Source: Ignavibacteriota bacterium
GTDB taxonomy: Bacteria > Bacteroidota > Ignavibacteria > Kapaibacteriales > UBA2268
Reading direction: 5' to 3'
DNA: 64,000 bases
NCBI GenBank assembly: GCA_019637995.1
Contig: JAHBUQ010000002.1
Location: 1,255,428-1,319,427, forward strand
In this document: positions 36,662 to 47,200 of the stretch, one piece after another
Position numbering within the stretch: position 1 is the stretch's first letter
How the letters are laid out: every line of letters begins with the position of its first letter
Translations under genes and position numbers: made by a program
Notes under the pieces: generated by a model
Databases searched by the model: none
Told to the model about the DNA's origin: nothing
The model's input: the letters and a program-made list of their open reading frames with translations, nothing else

Positions 36662-36700
36662 AAAAAAAAAGCTGCATTGTAAATAAACAAAGCAGCTTTA
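36662..36700 (-). terminator. terminator of the ccm cluster
   Basis: On the minus strand aaagctgc pairs with gcagcttt around an AT-rich loop and leads into a run of T's, 20 bases after the stop of the thioredoxin-like gene. Confidence 0.85.
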
Positions 36701-36720
36701 AAAGATTTATAAGTAAAATA

Positions 36721-37281
36721 TTATTTTAAAACTCTGTTAATTGATGCCATGAAAGTAGCTTTATCTCTTGCACCAACGATTTTTTCAACAATTTTACCGT
36801 TCTTATCTATGATAAATGTTGTTGGAACAGCAGGTATTTTACCGTAAGCATTAGTAATATCCTGATTACCAATGAAATTTACATAATCAATACCACGCCC
36901 AGATCCAAATTCAGTGACAGTTTTTGCAGCCTGTTCAGGTGTACCTCTTTCAAGAGCAACTCCAATGACGATGAAGTCTTTATTCTTAAGATCTTTACTG
37001 ATTTCAATAATATCAGGTAATTCTTTTTTACATGGACCGCACCAGGTACCCCAGAAATTCAGAAATACAACTTTGCCTTTAGTAAGCTCGGCTAAAGAGC
37101 GGTCTTTACTTCCATCTTTATACTTAAAGTCAACCATATAGCCATCTTGAGCAGGCATAACAGAATTAATAAAATAAACCGGCGTTTTGACGGAATTGCT
37201 TTCTGCTTTAGAATCAGAGCATGAAACTACCGATAAATAAATACCTGCTAATAGTAATGCCAGAAAAACTTTTTTTAACAT
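36721..37281 (-). CDS. TlpA/ResA-like thioredoxin lipoprotein (CcmG-type role)
   Basis: A 186-residue exported protein. The lipobox SVVSC places the lipidated cysteine at residue 21. The thioredoxin fold has the redox motif WGTWCGPCKKE (C81, C84) and a cis-Pro region (PAVPTTFIIDKNG). Of two adjacent ATGs, the second (37281) lies six bases after GGAG and is preferred. Position directly downstream of ccmF suggests that it reduces apocytochrome CxxCH cysteines before heme attachment, like ResA or CcmG, acting outside the inner membrane. Confidence 0.9.
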   Translation of the reverse strand: MLKKVFLALLLAGIYLSVVSCSDSKAESNSVKTPVYFINSVMPAQDGYMVDFKYKDGSKDRSLAELTKGKVVFLNFWGTWCGPCKKELPDIIEISKDLKNKDFIVIGVALERGTPEQAAKTVTEFGSGRGIDYVNFIGNQDITNAYGKIPAVPTTFIIDKNGKIVEKIVGARDKATFMASINRVLK

Positions 37282-37358
37282 CATTTTCTCCAAAATATAA
37301 ATAATTGATTATCTTTCATTATAAAGACGAAACATTATTATAAAGATTACAAAGAATA

Positions 37359-39671
37359 TTACTCTTCAGCAATATTTTTTTTATTCTTTGTAGGATATTT
37401 GTAAAGAGCCAAGAAAAATCCTGCTGTCACAGCAAGTGTACCAAGCCATACAAGGTTGATAAAAGGCTTAACTGAAACATCAAAAGTAAATACATCAACA
37501 AGTGCCGGTTCGGGTTTACCAGCTTCTTTGAAGCTTAGTACAGCTCTGGTATTATGAATGTTATCCACATCTCGGATAAGTTTCGTCATAGCTATTTCCA
37601 CCTCAGAATCTGCAATTTTCTTCCAGCTTGGCTGGGCTTCCCATGATGTAGCATCGAGCAGAGAATTCAAAGTATCACTAAATATAGTACCATCAATATG
37701 TTCAATACTAACTACAGTATTGAGAACTACACTATTTCCGGAGAATGCCGCGTTTTTATCCATAACAAAGCTTTTAACCGAAACCATCAAATTAGTATCC
37801 AGTGGTATTGTTGCTTTATCATCTTTACGAAGTGCAACTCGTGGAAGATCACTTTCAGCTTCGATAGCCTTTGGAGAAAGATATATATCTTTTTCTAATT
37901 TCGTATAAACACCCGGCTCAAGAAATGGCGATTGCTTTTCGTTGAAATCACTCCAGTAAACTATCGGGCTTGCCATACCGGAACTACCATTCTTTTCGAT
38001 TTTAATGTTATATTTAAACTTCTCACGGTCTTTAAATTCGGTTTCGATTTGATTGTAGCCAACGAAAGTAAAATCATAGCCAAAAGCGGACTTAGTTTCA
38101 TTAGTTTTTAGTCTTACTTGCTTAGTAGATGAGTAAACCCCACTAATTACAGCACCAAGAATCAAGAATACCAATCCAATATGTGCAATATACGCACCTA
38201 ATGATTTTGGGTTGGATTTGACATTCCTAATCAAATACTCAAGATTTGTTATCAAGGAGAAAAAGGCAGCAAATGTAAGTAGTATAAAATTCAGATTGTC
38301 TAATCCCATAAAATAAAATACAGCAACCAAAACTACTGAAGCACCTGTCGGTATAATTAACTTGCCGAAAATATCAGAAATATTGCCTGAATTCCATCTT
38401 TGATAGAGGGAAATACCATTTAGAATCAAAAATATAACAGCAAAAATACTTCCGAATTTATCATAATTTGAAATATCAACAGCGACTTTTTCCTGACCAA
38501 AAAGTTCAGCGACTGCGGGCCATGATGTCCCCATAATTACAATTGCAGCGAGTGCAAGGAATACAATAGCACCAAGAGATACTGAGTATTCTTTTGATGC
38601 AAATGAAATTGCCTTTTTGCCGACATAAGCAGTCATATCCTTCCATCTTGTAGCCATATAAAATATGCCGAGTCCAAGGTAAATTACCTGAAATAATATT
38701 AGCATATTATATACAATAGCGCCCGGAGTTACAAACGAGTGAACCGAAGTATCTCCCAAAATTCCGCTTCGAGTTAGGAACGTTGCATATACAACAAATA
38801 TGAATGTTAAGAGACCTAATGCGATATTTGTCTTAACAAGTCCGTTGGTTCTTCTTTGAACTAACAAAGTATGAATGAATCCAACAGCAATCATCCATGG
38901 AATAAGTGAAGAATTTTCTACCGGATCCCAAGCCCAGAAACCGCCCCATCCGAGTGTTTCATAAGCCCAGTAGCCGCCCATCATAATTCCAAGCCCAAGA
39001 ATACCTGCACCAAAAAGTGTCCATGGCATAACTTTATCTATCCATCCTTTGTAATCACGCTTGATTAATGCAGTCAGGGCATAAGTATAAGGTACAGCCA
39101 TCATGGAATATCCGATAAACAGAATCGGAGGATGAATTGTTATCCAGTAATTTTGTAAAATAGGATTTAGTCCGCGTCCATTTACAGGCATGAAACCCAC
39201 CTCTAAGTTTTCGGCTGCAAACGTTTCCCATACATAGTCAAACGGACTTTTGAAAATGAGAATAACAGCAAGAAAAAATATGATGGATGTGAAAATTCCC
39301 ATAGACAGCGACTGATAACCATATCGGGCTGTTCGGTAATTAATTACCAAGCCGATAATAGTAAGCATAAGCATCCAAAGCATAAATGAGCCCTGCTGAC
39401 CGGAATAAAACGATGCAACAAGGAAGTAATCATGTAGCTCAGTAGAAGAATATTCCCAAATATATGTAAACTGGAAATTATGAGCTAAAATATTCGATAG
39501 AAGATAAATACATGCCGCAACAACTGTAAATGTCATAGCATAGTATGAAAAAACGCCTAATTTAAGTAGATTATCTCGTCCTTTTTTATCAGAAAACAGA
39601 TATGCAAGGACCGAGATTCCACTAAAGGCAACAGTCATATATATCAATACTTTTCCAAGCATTTCAACCAC
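37359..39671 (-). CDS. ccmF: cytochrome c heme lyase subunit CcmF
   Basis: A 770-residue polytopic membrane protein with about 14 helices. The heme-handling tryptophan-rich motif is GWGGFWAWDPVENSSLIPW; upstream QNYWITIHPPILFIGY and the LVQRRTNGLV and FLTRSGILGDTSVHSF blocks are typical of CcmF. A large periplasmic region lies near the C-terminus before the last helix. It takes heme from CcmE and attaches it to apocytochrome c. The gene follows ccmE by about 20 bases; the TlpA-like gene comes next. Confidence 0.95.
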   Translation of the reverse strand: MVEMLGKVLIYMTVAFSGISVLAYLFSDKKGRDNLLKLGVFSYYAMTFTVVAACIYLLSNILAHNFQFTYIWEYSSTELHDYFLVASFYSGQQGSFMLWMLMLTIIGLVINYRTARYGYQSLSMGIFTSIIFFLAVILIFKSPFDYVWETFAAENLEVGFMPVNGRGLNPILQNYWITIHPPILFIGYSMMAVPYTYALTALIKRDYKGWIDKVMPWTLFGAGILGLGIMMGGYWAYETLGWGGFWAWDPVENSSLIPWMIAVGFIHTLLVQRRTNGLVKTNIALGLLTFIFVVYATFLTRSGILGDTSVHSFVTPGAIVYNMLILFQVIYLGLGIFYMATRWKDMTAYVGKKAISFASKEYSVSLGAIVFLALAAIVIMGTSWPAVAELFGQEKVAVDISNYDKFGSIFAVIFLILNGISLYQRWNSGNISDIFGKLIIPTGASVVLVAVFYFMGLDNLNFILLTFAAFFSLITNLEYLIRNVKSNPKSLGAYIAHIGLVFLILGAVISGVYSSTKQVRLKTNETKSAFGYDFTFVGYNQIETEFKDREKFKYNIKIEKNGSSGMASPIVYWSDFNEKQSPFLEPGVYTKLEKDIYLSPKAIEAESDLPRVALRKDDKATIPLDTNLMVSVKSFVMDKNAAFSGNSVVLNTVVSIEHIDGTIFSDTLNSLLDATSWEAQPSWKKIADSEVEIAMTKLIRDVDNIHNTRAVLSFKEAGKPEPALVDVFTFDVSVKPFINLVWLGTLAVTAGFFLALYKYPTKNKKNIAEE

Positions 39672-39691
39672 TTAATATTATTTTTAAAAAA

Positions 39692-40090
39692 TCAGTTATA
39701 TAGGGATGCACCCTTAAGCTCGTCGAACTGTCCTTCATATTTTGAAGGGCATTTTGTAAGCACTTCTTTGGCGTGAAATTTATCGCCTTCGAACTTACCT
39801 TTGATAACAACCATTGGTGCAACATCAAAATTATTTGGTTTAGCACCTTCTACTCTTACATGGGATGAGTTGCCATTTTCGTCGTTCATTAAAAAAATGA
39901 ACTCATTCTTATCAGAATCATAATGATAATTCTCTGATTTATTCCATGAACCCACGACTTGTACAATTTTACCGGACTCTTTAGCATGCTCAAAATCGGT
40001 ATATTCAATCTTTGAAGAATCAAAAGATAAATAAGCCACAACTACGAAAACTACCCCGATAACACTGCCAATGATATATTTTTTATTCAT
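39692..40090 (-). CDS. ccmE: heme chaperone CcmE, cysteine (CxxxY) type
   Basis: A 132-residue protein with one N-terminal membrane anchor (about residues 5-22) and an OB-fold domain (about 30-112; IVQVVGSW, EFIFLMNDENG, PMVVIKGKFEGDKFHAKEVLTKC). In most CcmE proteins heme binds a histidine in an HxxxY motif; here the position holds a cysteine, C114-P-S-K-Y118. CxxxY-type CcmE is known from some bacteria (for example Desulfovibrio) and archaea. It carries heme from CcmC to CcmF in the periplasm. Confidence 0.93.
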   Translation of the reverse strand: MNKKYIIGSVIGVVFVVVAYLSFDSSKIEYTDFEHAKESGKIVQVVGSWNKSENYHYDSDKNEFIFLMNDENGNSSHVRVEGAKPNNFDVAPMVVIKGKFEGDKFHAKEVLTKCPSKYEGQFDELKGASLYN

Positions 40091-40177
40091 AATTTTTAAC
40101 TCAAATTAAAGTTTTTAAAATTTCATATTCTTAAACTGTAATATAAGACTTTTTTTTCAAATAACATACAAAAATCG

Positions 40178-40348
40178 TTATATGTTGCTATTTTCATCTA
40201 AGTTTATTTCATCTGAATTCACAATTTGTCGCTCGAGCCTGCTAATTTTAGAATCAAGCATGAACATATATATTGCTATTCCGACCCAGAGAATTATAGC
40301 TATACCCAAAACAACAAATAGTGAATTATCGTGCAAAAATGCTTCCAT
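40178..40348 (-). CDS. ccmD: CcmD-like small membrane protein
   Basis: A 56-residue protein, too short for many gene callers. It has one membrane helix (about residues 10-30) followed by LDSKISRLERQI, the short helical motif typical of CcmD-family proteins, and an acidic Asn-rich tail. It lies exactly where ccmD is expected, between ccmC (12 bases upstream) and ccmE. CcmD stabilises the CcmC-CcmE interaction during heme loading. There is no strong ribosome binding site, but position, topology and motif agree. Confidence 0.8.
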   Translation of the reverse strand: MEAFLHDNSLFVVLGIAIILWVGIAIYMFMLDSKISRLERQIVNSDEINLDENSNI

Positions 40349-40360
40349 TTATTTATATCC

Positions 40361-41416
40361 TTATGATATTTTGTGATTAATTTTATTGGTTCTCATCAGC
40401 ATGTTGAGAATCCAGAAATATATTACTGTAAATGCAAATAATGACAGTCCAAAACTCCACAGCATATTTGTATCAAGTGCATTTGGTTGAGCAGAAACAA
40501 GCGGACCTGCATTTACATCATCTTTGGAGCCGGGATGCAAACCTGTTGCAAGTCTTGGAAGAACAAACACTAAAAATGGAACTGTGACAAACGAAATTAT
40601 CGAATAAACACTCGAAAGTTTTGCCCGACGGTCTTCGCTGTCAATTGCAGCACGAAGTGCGAAAAATGCAGCATAAATCATAATCAATATGAATATTGAA
40701 GTTTGACGCGGGTCCCAATTCCAGTAGCTACCCCAGTTATATTTAGCCCAAAGCATACCGGTAACAGTAGCAAGAATTGCAAAAAGATTTCCAAGGGAGG
40801 CTGTTGATGCATTATAAATGTCCCATTTCAGGTCATTTGTTCGTAGGTACATAATGGCATATATCATTGACATCAGATAAGCAACAACTGCAATCCAAGC
40901 CATAGGTACATGGAGATTCAGAATTTTGATTCTTTCGTCAAGATTCGGAACAAAAGGATAATCAAAAGGCGGATTGATGAACTTAGTGCCTATATATTCG
41001 AGCGCATCAAAATCCTTGTTATATTTCGCTTTAATCACAAGCTTATTGGCTGCCTTAAACTCTTCAGGTAAATTTTCTGACCTGATAATTAGTTTTCGGT
41101 TGTATTTGAGATTTTCTCCCGATTTGATATCGGCATCTCCGAGCCCCTTAATCCAGAATTTATTGACCTCATCATAAACAAACTGGTCTTTGCGGACATT
41201 TATGGATATATTCAAAGATTCGTAATAGCCTTCTTTCATATATCCGGCAGTTGACAGGTTGCCTGTTACCGGAGGACCGATAGTCATTACTAATGCGATT
41301 ATTACAAACAGAACAGCCAAAATTTTCCACCAGGTCGGTTTTGGCTTTGACAAATTGGGCAAAACACTGAACAATACTGCAAGTATTATTGACCCAAACA
41401 TAATGATATATTTCAT
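40361..41416 (-). CDS. ccmC: heme-handling protein CcmC/CcsA family with inserted CcmE-like domain
   Basis: A 351-residue membrane protein. The C-terminal two thirds (about residues 165-345) is a normal CcmC with the tryptophan-rich motif WGSYWNWDPRQTS (228-240) and conserved His in NLHVPMAW (H169) and ATGLHPG (H294). The first 50 residues form two membrane helices. Between them lies an extra periplasmic segment (about 68-148) that resembles the OB fold of CcmE from the same operon: RKDQFVYDEVNKFWI and LPEEFKAANKLVIKAKY align with KSENYHYDSDKNEFIF and KPNNFDVAPMVVIKGKF of CcmE. It lacks the heme-binding Cys or His. CcmA and CcmB genes are not in the window. Confidence 0.88.
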   Translation of the reverse strand: MKYIIMFGSIILAVLFSVLPNLSKPKPTWWKILAVLFVIIALVMTIGPPVTGNLSTAGYMKEGYYESLNISINVRKDQFVYDEVNKFWIKGLGDADIKSGENLKYNRKLIIRSENLPEEFKAANKLVIKAKYNKDFDALEYIGTKFINPPFDYPFVPNLDERIKILNLHVPMAWIAVVAYLMSMIYAIMYLRTNDLKWDIYNASTASLGNLFAILATVTGMLWAKYNWGSYWNWDPRQTSIFILIMIYAAFFALRAAIDSEDRRAKLSSVYSIISFVTVPFLVFVLPRLATGLHPGSKDDVNAGPLVSAQPNALDTNMLWSFGLSLFAFTVIYFWILNMLMRTNKINHKIS

Positions 41417-41556
41417 ATTTTTTTTAAGCCTGATTTCAAAGATTTATAATATTACAAATACGATAAATTTATAAAATATTGTATTACAAAAATAATGTAA
41501 ATTACCGAAAAAATGATTTATTTAAATTACTTTATTTAATTTTCAGTAAATCATTT

Positions 41557-43884
41557 CTAATTAATTACTGTAAAAGGGATTAAATAATTTTTATTCGGGC
41601 ATTTAATTACTATAAAATATTTCCCATTGGAAATATTATTTGAAATAATTCGATTTTCTCCTTTCACCAACTCAAAATTCTCTGCAAAAACCACTTTACC
41701 GTTAATTGATACAACTTGTAATTCCGCATTTGTAATGCTTATATCTGAAACTAGTACAAATTCACCATTCAAAATAGGATTTGGATAAATTCTGAAATAT
41801 TCGTTTTTAGAAGGTTCAATAATACTAGTTTTATCCGGAGAAAACTTTCTAAGCTTCAAATCACCGATTATCCAGCCTGACTTATTAACACCCTTATCAG
41901 TCCATAGGTTAAATGAAATTTTATTGAAAATATCTGCAGTATCATTTAAGTACAAAGTCTGAGGCAACCATTCTTTAAAACTTCCATGGAAACCAAACAA
42001 TAGATCAGATTGTCTGGAACCCGGTCTTGTTCTGCCTTTTACAAGATTTTCTCCAAAATGAGGATTGACATTAGCACCGAAATGATTTTCAGCAAAAATC
42101 AATCCGAAATCGTAATTTGCTTCAATTCCAAACTTATGTCGGAATCTTAAAGTATATAAGCTCTTATCAGAAGCAGCATCCTGCAAGTCAAATTCAGCTT
42201 TAGATTCGATGTTCTGTTTATAAGTATCGCCAAAATTACTTTTCAATACTTTTGTATTACTGCCATCAATCGAATAATGCCAATCTTTATCAAAAGAATA
42301 TTTGATACTCTCATCAAACAAATCTGTCTCATCATAATCGAATATTTGCAACTTGAATTGTTCTTTCTTCTCAAAATCCAAATAAGCAGTAATTTGAAAA
42401 TCAATTATACTGCCGTTTGCAACAGATAGTGGATGATATTCAAATTCAACCGATGCAGTATCACCTCTGATAAGTGCAGGCAGCCTTTTCATATCAGATG
42501 CGAAATATATTAAATTTTCAGGCTGAAATATTTTTACATCAAATTCAGGCAGATTCTCATAACCAATATTAGCCAAAGTAAGCCTGATATAATATTTATT
42601 ATTTTTTATATAAACATCTTTATCAAACACAGAAATATTCTGACCAGCTGAAATAATTAAATTATCCAGATATTTGATATTTTGCTTAGCATTTTCTAAT
42701 GATATTTCTATAGGCGACCAAAATCCTTCAATTGGATTCCCAACTTCACAAGTCATAGCCAGAAATCCCTCGAAATCATCATTTCCCATATACAAGAAAT
42801 CATCAGAACTGCCCCTTGTCGGATAATTAATTACATCCAAATCCAATCCGAAAAGATAGCGATTATTGTAATAATTGTCAGTGAGAAAATATCTGTAAAA
42901 GTTCGAATCAGGATTTTCTCTGCTTAAATACGAATAAGGATAGAAAACAGCATTTGCAAAAGAATGGTAATTCACACCAATGCGAAAATTTTTATTTTTT
43001 AAAAAATCTCTCATTATTCGGGTTTCAGGCTCTGAGAATGGTTCCGTCCCACGATAAGTATCAGATCTCATCAATAACGAGGAGCCGTTGTTAGGTGCAT
43101 CCCATGCTTGTAGTGGACCAAAATTTCTGTTTATATCAACTCCAAAAGTGCTATCAGATGTCACTCTACGGTTCTTTCGCCATAATCCGCCGCCTTGCGG
43201 ATAATTAGTTTCATTGAATACCACACCGTCAGGATTTAGGTTCGGAATAACATAAATGTGGCGATTTGACAGTAAATTTCGGGCGAGCTCTTCACCATTT
43301 TCAAATCTGGCTAATAAATCCCAGAAGTAATAAATCAAAGTAAAAACAGAACCCGGCTCACGTGCATGAATTAATGATGTTATCAAAACCTGCGGGAAGA
43401 TATTATCACTAAAGCAAGCGTTATTTCCAAAACAATAAGAAAAAATCGGTCTACCTTCGATTGAATACCCTTCCAGATTCTTCGATACGAAATCAGGAAA
43501 AAGCTCCATCATTCGGTCAAATTCTGAATAAATTTCATAATAAGTAAAATATCCGCTTACTGAGCCAAGCCTGAAATATTCATTTGATAATTTAATTTCG
43601 CTTATGTTGCTTTTTCTGAGTTTCCTGTTTAATTCCGCTTCAAGATTTTCTGTTAATATGTCATAATTAATAAACATTTGACTGAAATTCTGAAGTTCAT
43701 CATAATGTATGATAAAATCATAACTTCCGTTATCAGATTTGTAATATGTATAATCTTGAAGTTGATGTATATTGACCTCATCAATATTTTCAACACGCAA
43801 CAAATAATACTTTCCGAAAGCAATACTGTTGAATATGAAAGTCAGGACAAAAATAAATATATATTTTAGAATAAATTTTCTCAT
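41557..43884 (-). CDS. T9SS-secreted zinc carboxypeptidase (peptidase M14)
   Basis: A 775-residue exported enzyme. After the signal peptide (about 1-24) and a propeptide-like region comes the M14 domain (about 115-410): zinc ligands H173 and E176 (HAREP), NPDGVVF, substrate-binding LWRKNRR and DINRNF, third zinc ligand H307 (NYHS) and catalytic E380 (TCEVG). The next region (about 420-680) is Ig- and jelly-roll-like, and the C-terminus is a type IX sorting domain (FRIYPNPILNGEFVLV ... ISNGKYFIVI). It should be an extracellular exopeptidase; specificity is not clear. Single gene. Confidence 0.92.
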   Translation of the reverse strand: MRKFILKYIFIFVLTFIFNSIAFGKYYLLRVENIDEVNIHQLQDYTYYKSDNGSYDFIIHYDELQNFSQMFINYDILTENLEAELNRKLRKSNISEIKLSNEYFRLGSVSGYFTYYEIYSEFDRMMELFPDFVSKNLEGYSIEGRPIFSYCFGNNACFSDNIFPQVLITSLIHAREPGSVFTLIYYFWDLLARFENGEELARNLLSNRHIYVIPNLNPDGVVFNETNYPQGGGLWRKNRRVTSDSTFGVDINRNFGPLQAWDAPNNGSSLLMRSDTYRGTEPFSEPETRIMRDFLKNKNFRIGVNYHSFANAVFYPYSYLSRENPDSNFYRYFLTDNYYNNRYLFGLDLDVINYPTRGSSDDFLYMGNDDFEGFLAMTCEVGNPIEGFWSPIEISLENAKQNIKYLDNLIISAGQNISVFDKDVYIKNNKYYIRLTLANIGYENLPEFDVKIFQPENLIYFASDMKRLPALIRGDTASVEFEYHPLSVANGSIIDFQITAYLDFEKKEQFKLQIFDYDETDLFDESIKYSFDKDWHYSIDGSNTKVLKSNFGDTYKQNIESKAEFDLQDAASDKSLYTLRFRHKFGIEANYDFGLIFAENHFGANVNPHFGENLVKGRTRPGSRQSDLLFGFHGSFKEWLPQTLYLNDTADIFNKISFNLWTDKGVNKSGWIIGDLKLRKFSPDKTSIIEPSKNEYFRIYPNPILNGEFVLVSDISITNAELQVVSINGKVVFAENFELVKGENRIISNNISNGKYFIVIKCPNKNYLIPFTVIN

Positions 43885-43999
43885 AAGTTAATGACGAATA
43901 TACATAACTAAATATTAATCCGAATAATTCTTCTGGAAAATTTTCTCTTGCAAAGTAATAGAAAATATATAAAAATGCAGTATATATAAAAAACCTTTT

Positions 44000-44083
44000 G
44001 TCAAATTGAGCCCTTCGACTTAGTTCAGGATATACTTAGTAGAAGTGTTCTTCTATACAGTCTTCGACTACGATTAGACTAAC
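44000..44083. repeat. degenerate copy of the dispersed intergenic repeat
   Basis: The right arm (44060-44083), read on the minus strand as gttagtctaatcgtagtcga..., matches the left arm at 8630-8653 in 20 of 24 positions. The left arm (gtcaaattgagcccttcgac) is more decayed. It lies in a gene-free stretch of about 320 bases that holds only this element and the terminator of the next gene. Confidence 0.5.
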
Positions 44084-44145
44084 AGAAATTAAAAATACAC
44101 TTTTCTCTAAGTCACTAATAATTTCGATTATAAAACAGATTAAAA

Positions 44146-44177
44146 GAAAAAAAAAGCCCGAATCGAAATTCGGGCTC
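44146..44177 (-). terminator. rho-independent terminator of the large T9SS protein gene
   Basis: On the minus strand a GC-rich stem agcccgaat / attcgggct is followed by nine T's. Confidence 0.93.
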
Positions 44178-44206
44178 ACTTTCAGGATTATTATAAATCA
44201 AATGAT

Positions 44207-47200
44207 TTATTTGCTTATAATAAGTTTTTCGTATTCTGATCTGAATGGTCCTGAAACCATTTCGATGAAGTACATACCGCTTGATAAGTTTTCAATTGGA
44301 AGTCTTGCACTGTACTGACCTGAATTTAAAGTTCCGCTGAAAATTGTAGATACAAGTTCGCTTGCAGAATTATAAATTTTAATTTCAGTAAAGATATTTG
44401 AACCACCAACTGAGAAGTTAATGTCAGCACCGGCTGATCCAACAGGATTTGGAGCAATTGGTCTTAATCCGTATTTTTCAGCTGATATCTGAATTGGACG
44501 CAAATTATCAACGCAAGTAGGATTAAGTGATACTGTTGTATATTCAGCAGTGTAGCTTACGCAAGGGTCGTTATTAAGAATCACGTGTGAAATAGTTACA
44601 GGTTCATTCTTAATTTTCACATTACCGTCGCCATCTTTATACCATGGCAGGTAAGAATCGAAAAGTACAGTAGCAAGAACTAAATCACCGTAATCTTGCG
44701 AAAGTGGCTGTGGACCTGTAAATGTAAGTGTAACTGTCTCAATATTTGTGACTTCGTCGAAATCTTTAACAACAGCATTTACATTCCATCCAAGTTCTTG
44801 CATTCTTGGACCAATTTGAACTTTAGCAGTCTTAGCATTTCTGTCAATATATCCAAGACCTAAGAAGTCTTTACTATACATAACTTCAGCTTCAAAAATC
44901 AATGATGATGCGAGTGGAACGGCGTTATTAGTATTCATTACTAAAGTATAAGAAACAGCATCGCCTTCACCCGGGTCAACTTCAACTGATTTTTGAGTTC
45001 CCATTCCAACTCCTGTTGAAACTAAGCTGAAAGTCGGTTGAACAACGTGAGTACTTGTAACTGTCAGATCAGTAAAGTCAATCGGCTTAGTATTAGAGCT
45101 TGTATTAGCCTGAAGTCTGACAACAGCGTTGTTATAATTAGTACTTGGAGTAAATACTATAAGAATTTCAGCCATATCTCCGGGTTGTCCTGCAGGAGCA
45201 AGAGTAATCTGTGGATTTTGAATATCAAAATCAATTACGTTAAAATTAGGAAGATTATTGACATTCTGAATATTCATGCTTGTAACTTCAAGAGGAATCG
45301 AGCCTAAGTTGCGTATTGTAGGTCTCATAGTAATTGGCGAATTCAAGCAAGTAGTAGCTATTGCAGGCTGCATTTCTGAACCTTCTTCTTCTGCTGATGC
45401 AGTCCATGTTGAAACAGCTTCAAAATCAGCATTACTTACAGTTGTAAGTGTAGCTTCAAAATTACCTGCTGCTATTGGTTCAAATTCTACGTCAATATCA
45501 AGGTAATCGTCAGGCTGAAGAGTAATAGGAAGAGAAATAACACTGCCATCGCTGTGACGAATATTATCGCTATCCCAGCGGAATACGCCATTACCATTGA
45601 AATCAGAGACTGTAGTGCCGGCAAGTGTATTTTCGGATACAAAATCAGTAATAGTCAATGGATAGTCATAATCCCACAAATCAGCAGTAAATCTTACTGT
45701 AAGTCTTTCGCGGGCACCATCACCAACAATCCTTGGTTCAAATTCGAGATCACCGGTTGTTGATTTAGGATATACCCCAACACCAATTAATGTAGATGTT
45801 GGGCTTCCAACTGCGTCACTTACAAATCTAATAATCAAATGATATTGTCCTTCATCTTTCGGGTCAAAATATACAGGAACTGTTAGATTTTGACCTGGTG
45901 CAATCGTTTTGTTCTGGAATAAGTCAGCAAGTACGCCCGGAGTAGTCAATGAAACAAGCTCAGTACCACGATAAGCTTTGAATCCTTCGCCTCTGGTTTG
46001 TTCAACTATTTCAGGCAATCTTAAAGTTACAGGTGCTGAACCGTCATTTGTAAGTTCGATTGCTCCATTTGGAGACAAGTAAGGAGTATAGTCATAAGGT
46101 CCGGGTTTTTGAATATAAACATTCGGGTCAACTAATCTTTCGCCCCAATCATCACCATTAACAAGCAAGCCGGGTTGAATACCTACACCATCAAGAACAG
46201 TATAGTTCTTAGGCATATCGGCATCAGCTATGAAGGTAATCCGGGAGCTGTAAGTTCTAACAGCTTTAGGCATAAAGCTTACTGTAAATGTATGGCTTGC
46301 ACCCGGTGCTATTAGCAATGGATTAGCTGCAGAAATATTATTTAATCCTTCTATTTCAAACACAGCATTACTTCCACCATGACCGATTTCATCTCCAGTA
46401 AACTGTATATCGGTAATTCTCAGTGGAACAGTTGCTAAATATTCACCCTGATTAGGGTTAGTAACTGTTAAGTCGTATTTTACAGTTCTGTTATTTACTA
46501 CTTGTTCGTAAAAGTTTTTATCAGTTGCTGAAATAAATGGATTACCAACGAATGCAACCACTTCAGCAAAATACTGATGAACACAAACTTCTCTGGTATT
46601 CCTGTCAATTACCATAATACCTACTGAATCTCTGAATGTACCTTCAGTGCGTGCAGTAAACTTAACATCAAATTTACGTTCCTGACCAACTGCCATAGGT
46701 GATAAGTCCAAACCCTGAATATCAATAAGGTCAAAATTTTGATAAGTATTGATGTCGCCTGCCTTTGCTTCTTCTTCATCAGAGTCAAGAATTACATAGA
46801 TTTCGTAGTCTCTGGTAATAGCATTATCGCCATCATTTTTAATAGTAAATGTTACCGTTTTTTCAACATTAGGATTTTCGATTTTGAAAGTACCGTAATC
46901 GCTGAAATATGGGAACATATTCGGACTGATTGCAAAGTGATTGATTATTGTATCAGTACGATTACCCACTCTATCAACAAATACAAGATGTGCCTGAGCG
47001 TTCAAAGCTGCATTTCGGACTGTAAGTGTCCAGTCTGTTTTTGGATCCATACCGGCAATAAACGGGTCATATTGAAATCTGTAATTGTAGCTGTCATCAG
47101 TGTCCATATAAACAAGTCCAAGATTTGAACGATTTTCAGGGTCAACTCTTGGTTCGTCTAATACATAACCGGCAACATTGCCACTACATTCTTTTGCAAA

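Noticed and set aside
41431..41445. Promoter for ccmC
   Set aside because: AATCTTTG is one base off the -7 consensus and has no -33 partner at a usable distance.
46739..47128. A 129-codon plus-strand frame
   Set aside because: Antisense to the 1522-residue T9SS protein and rich in Cys, Ile and Phe, as expected for a shadow.
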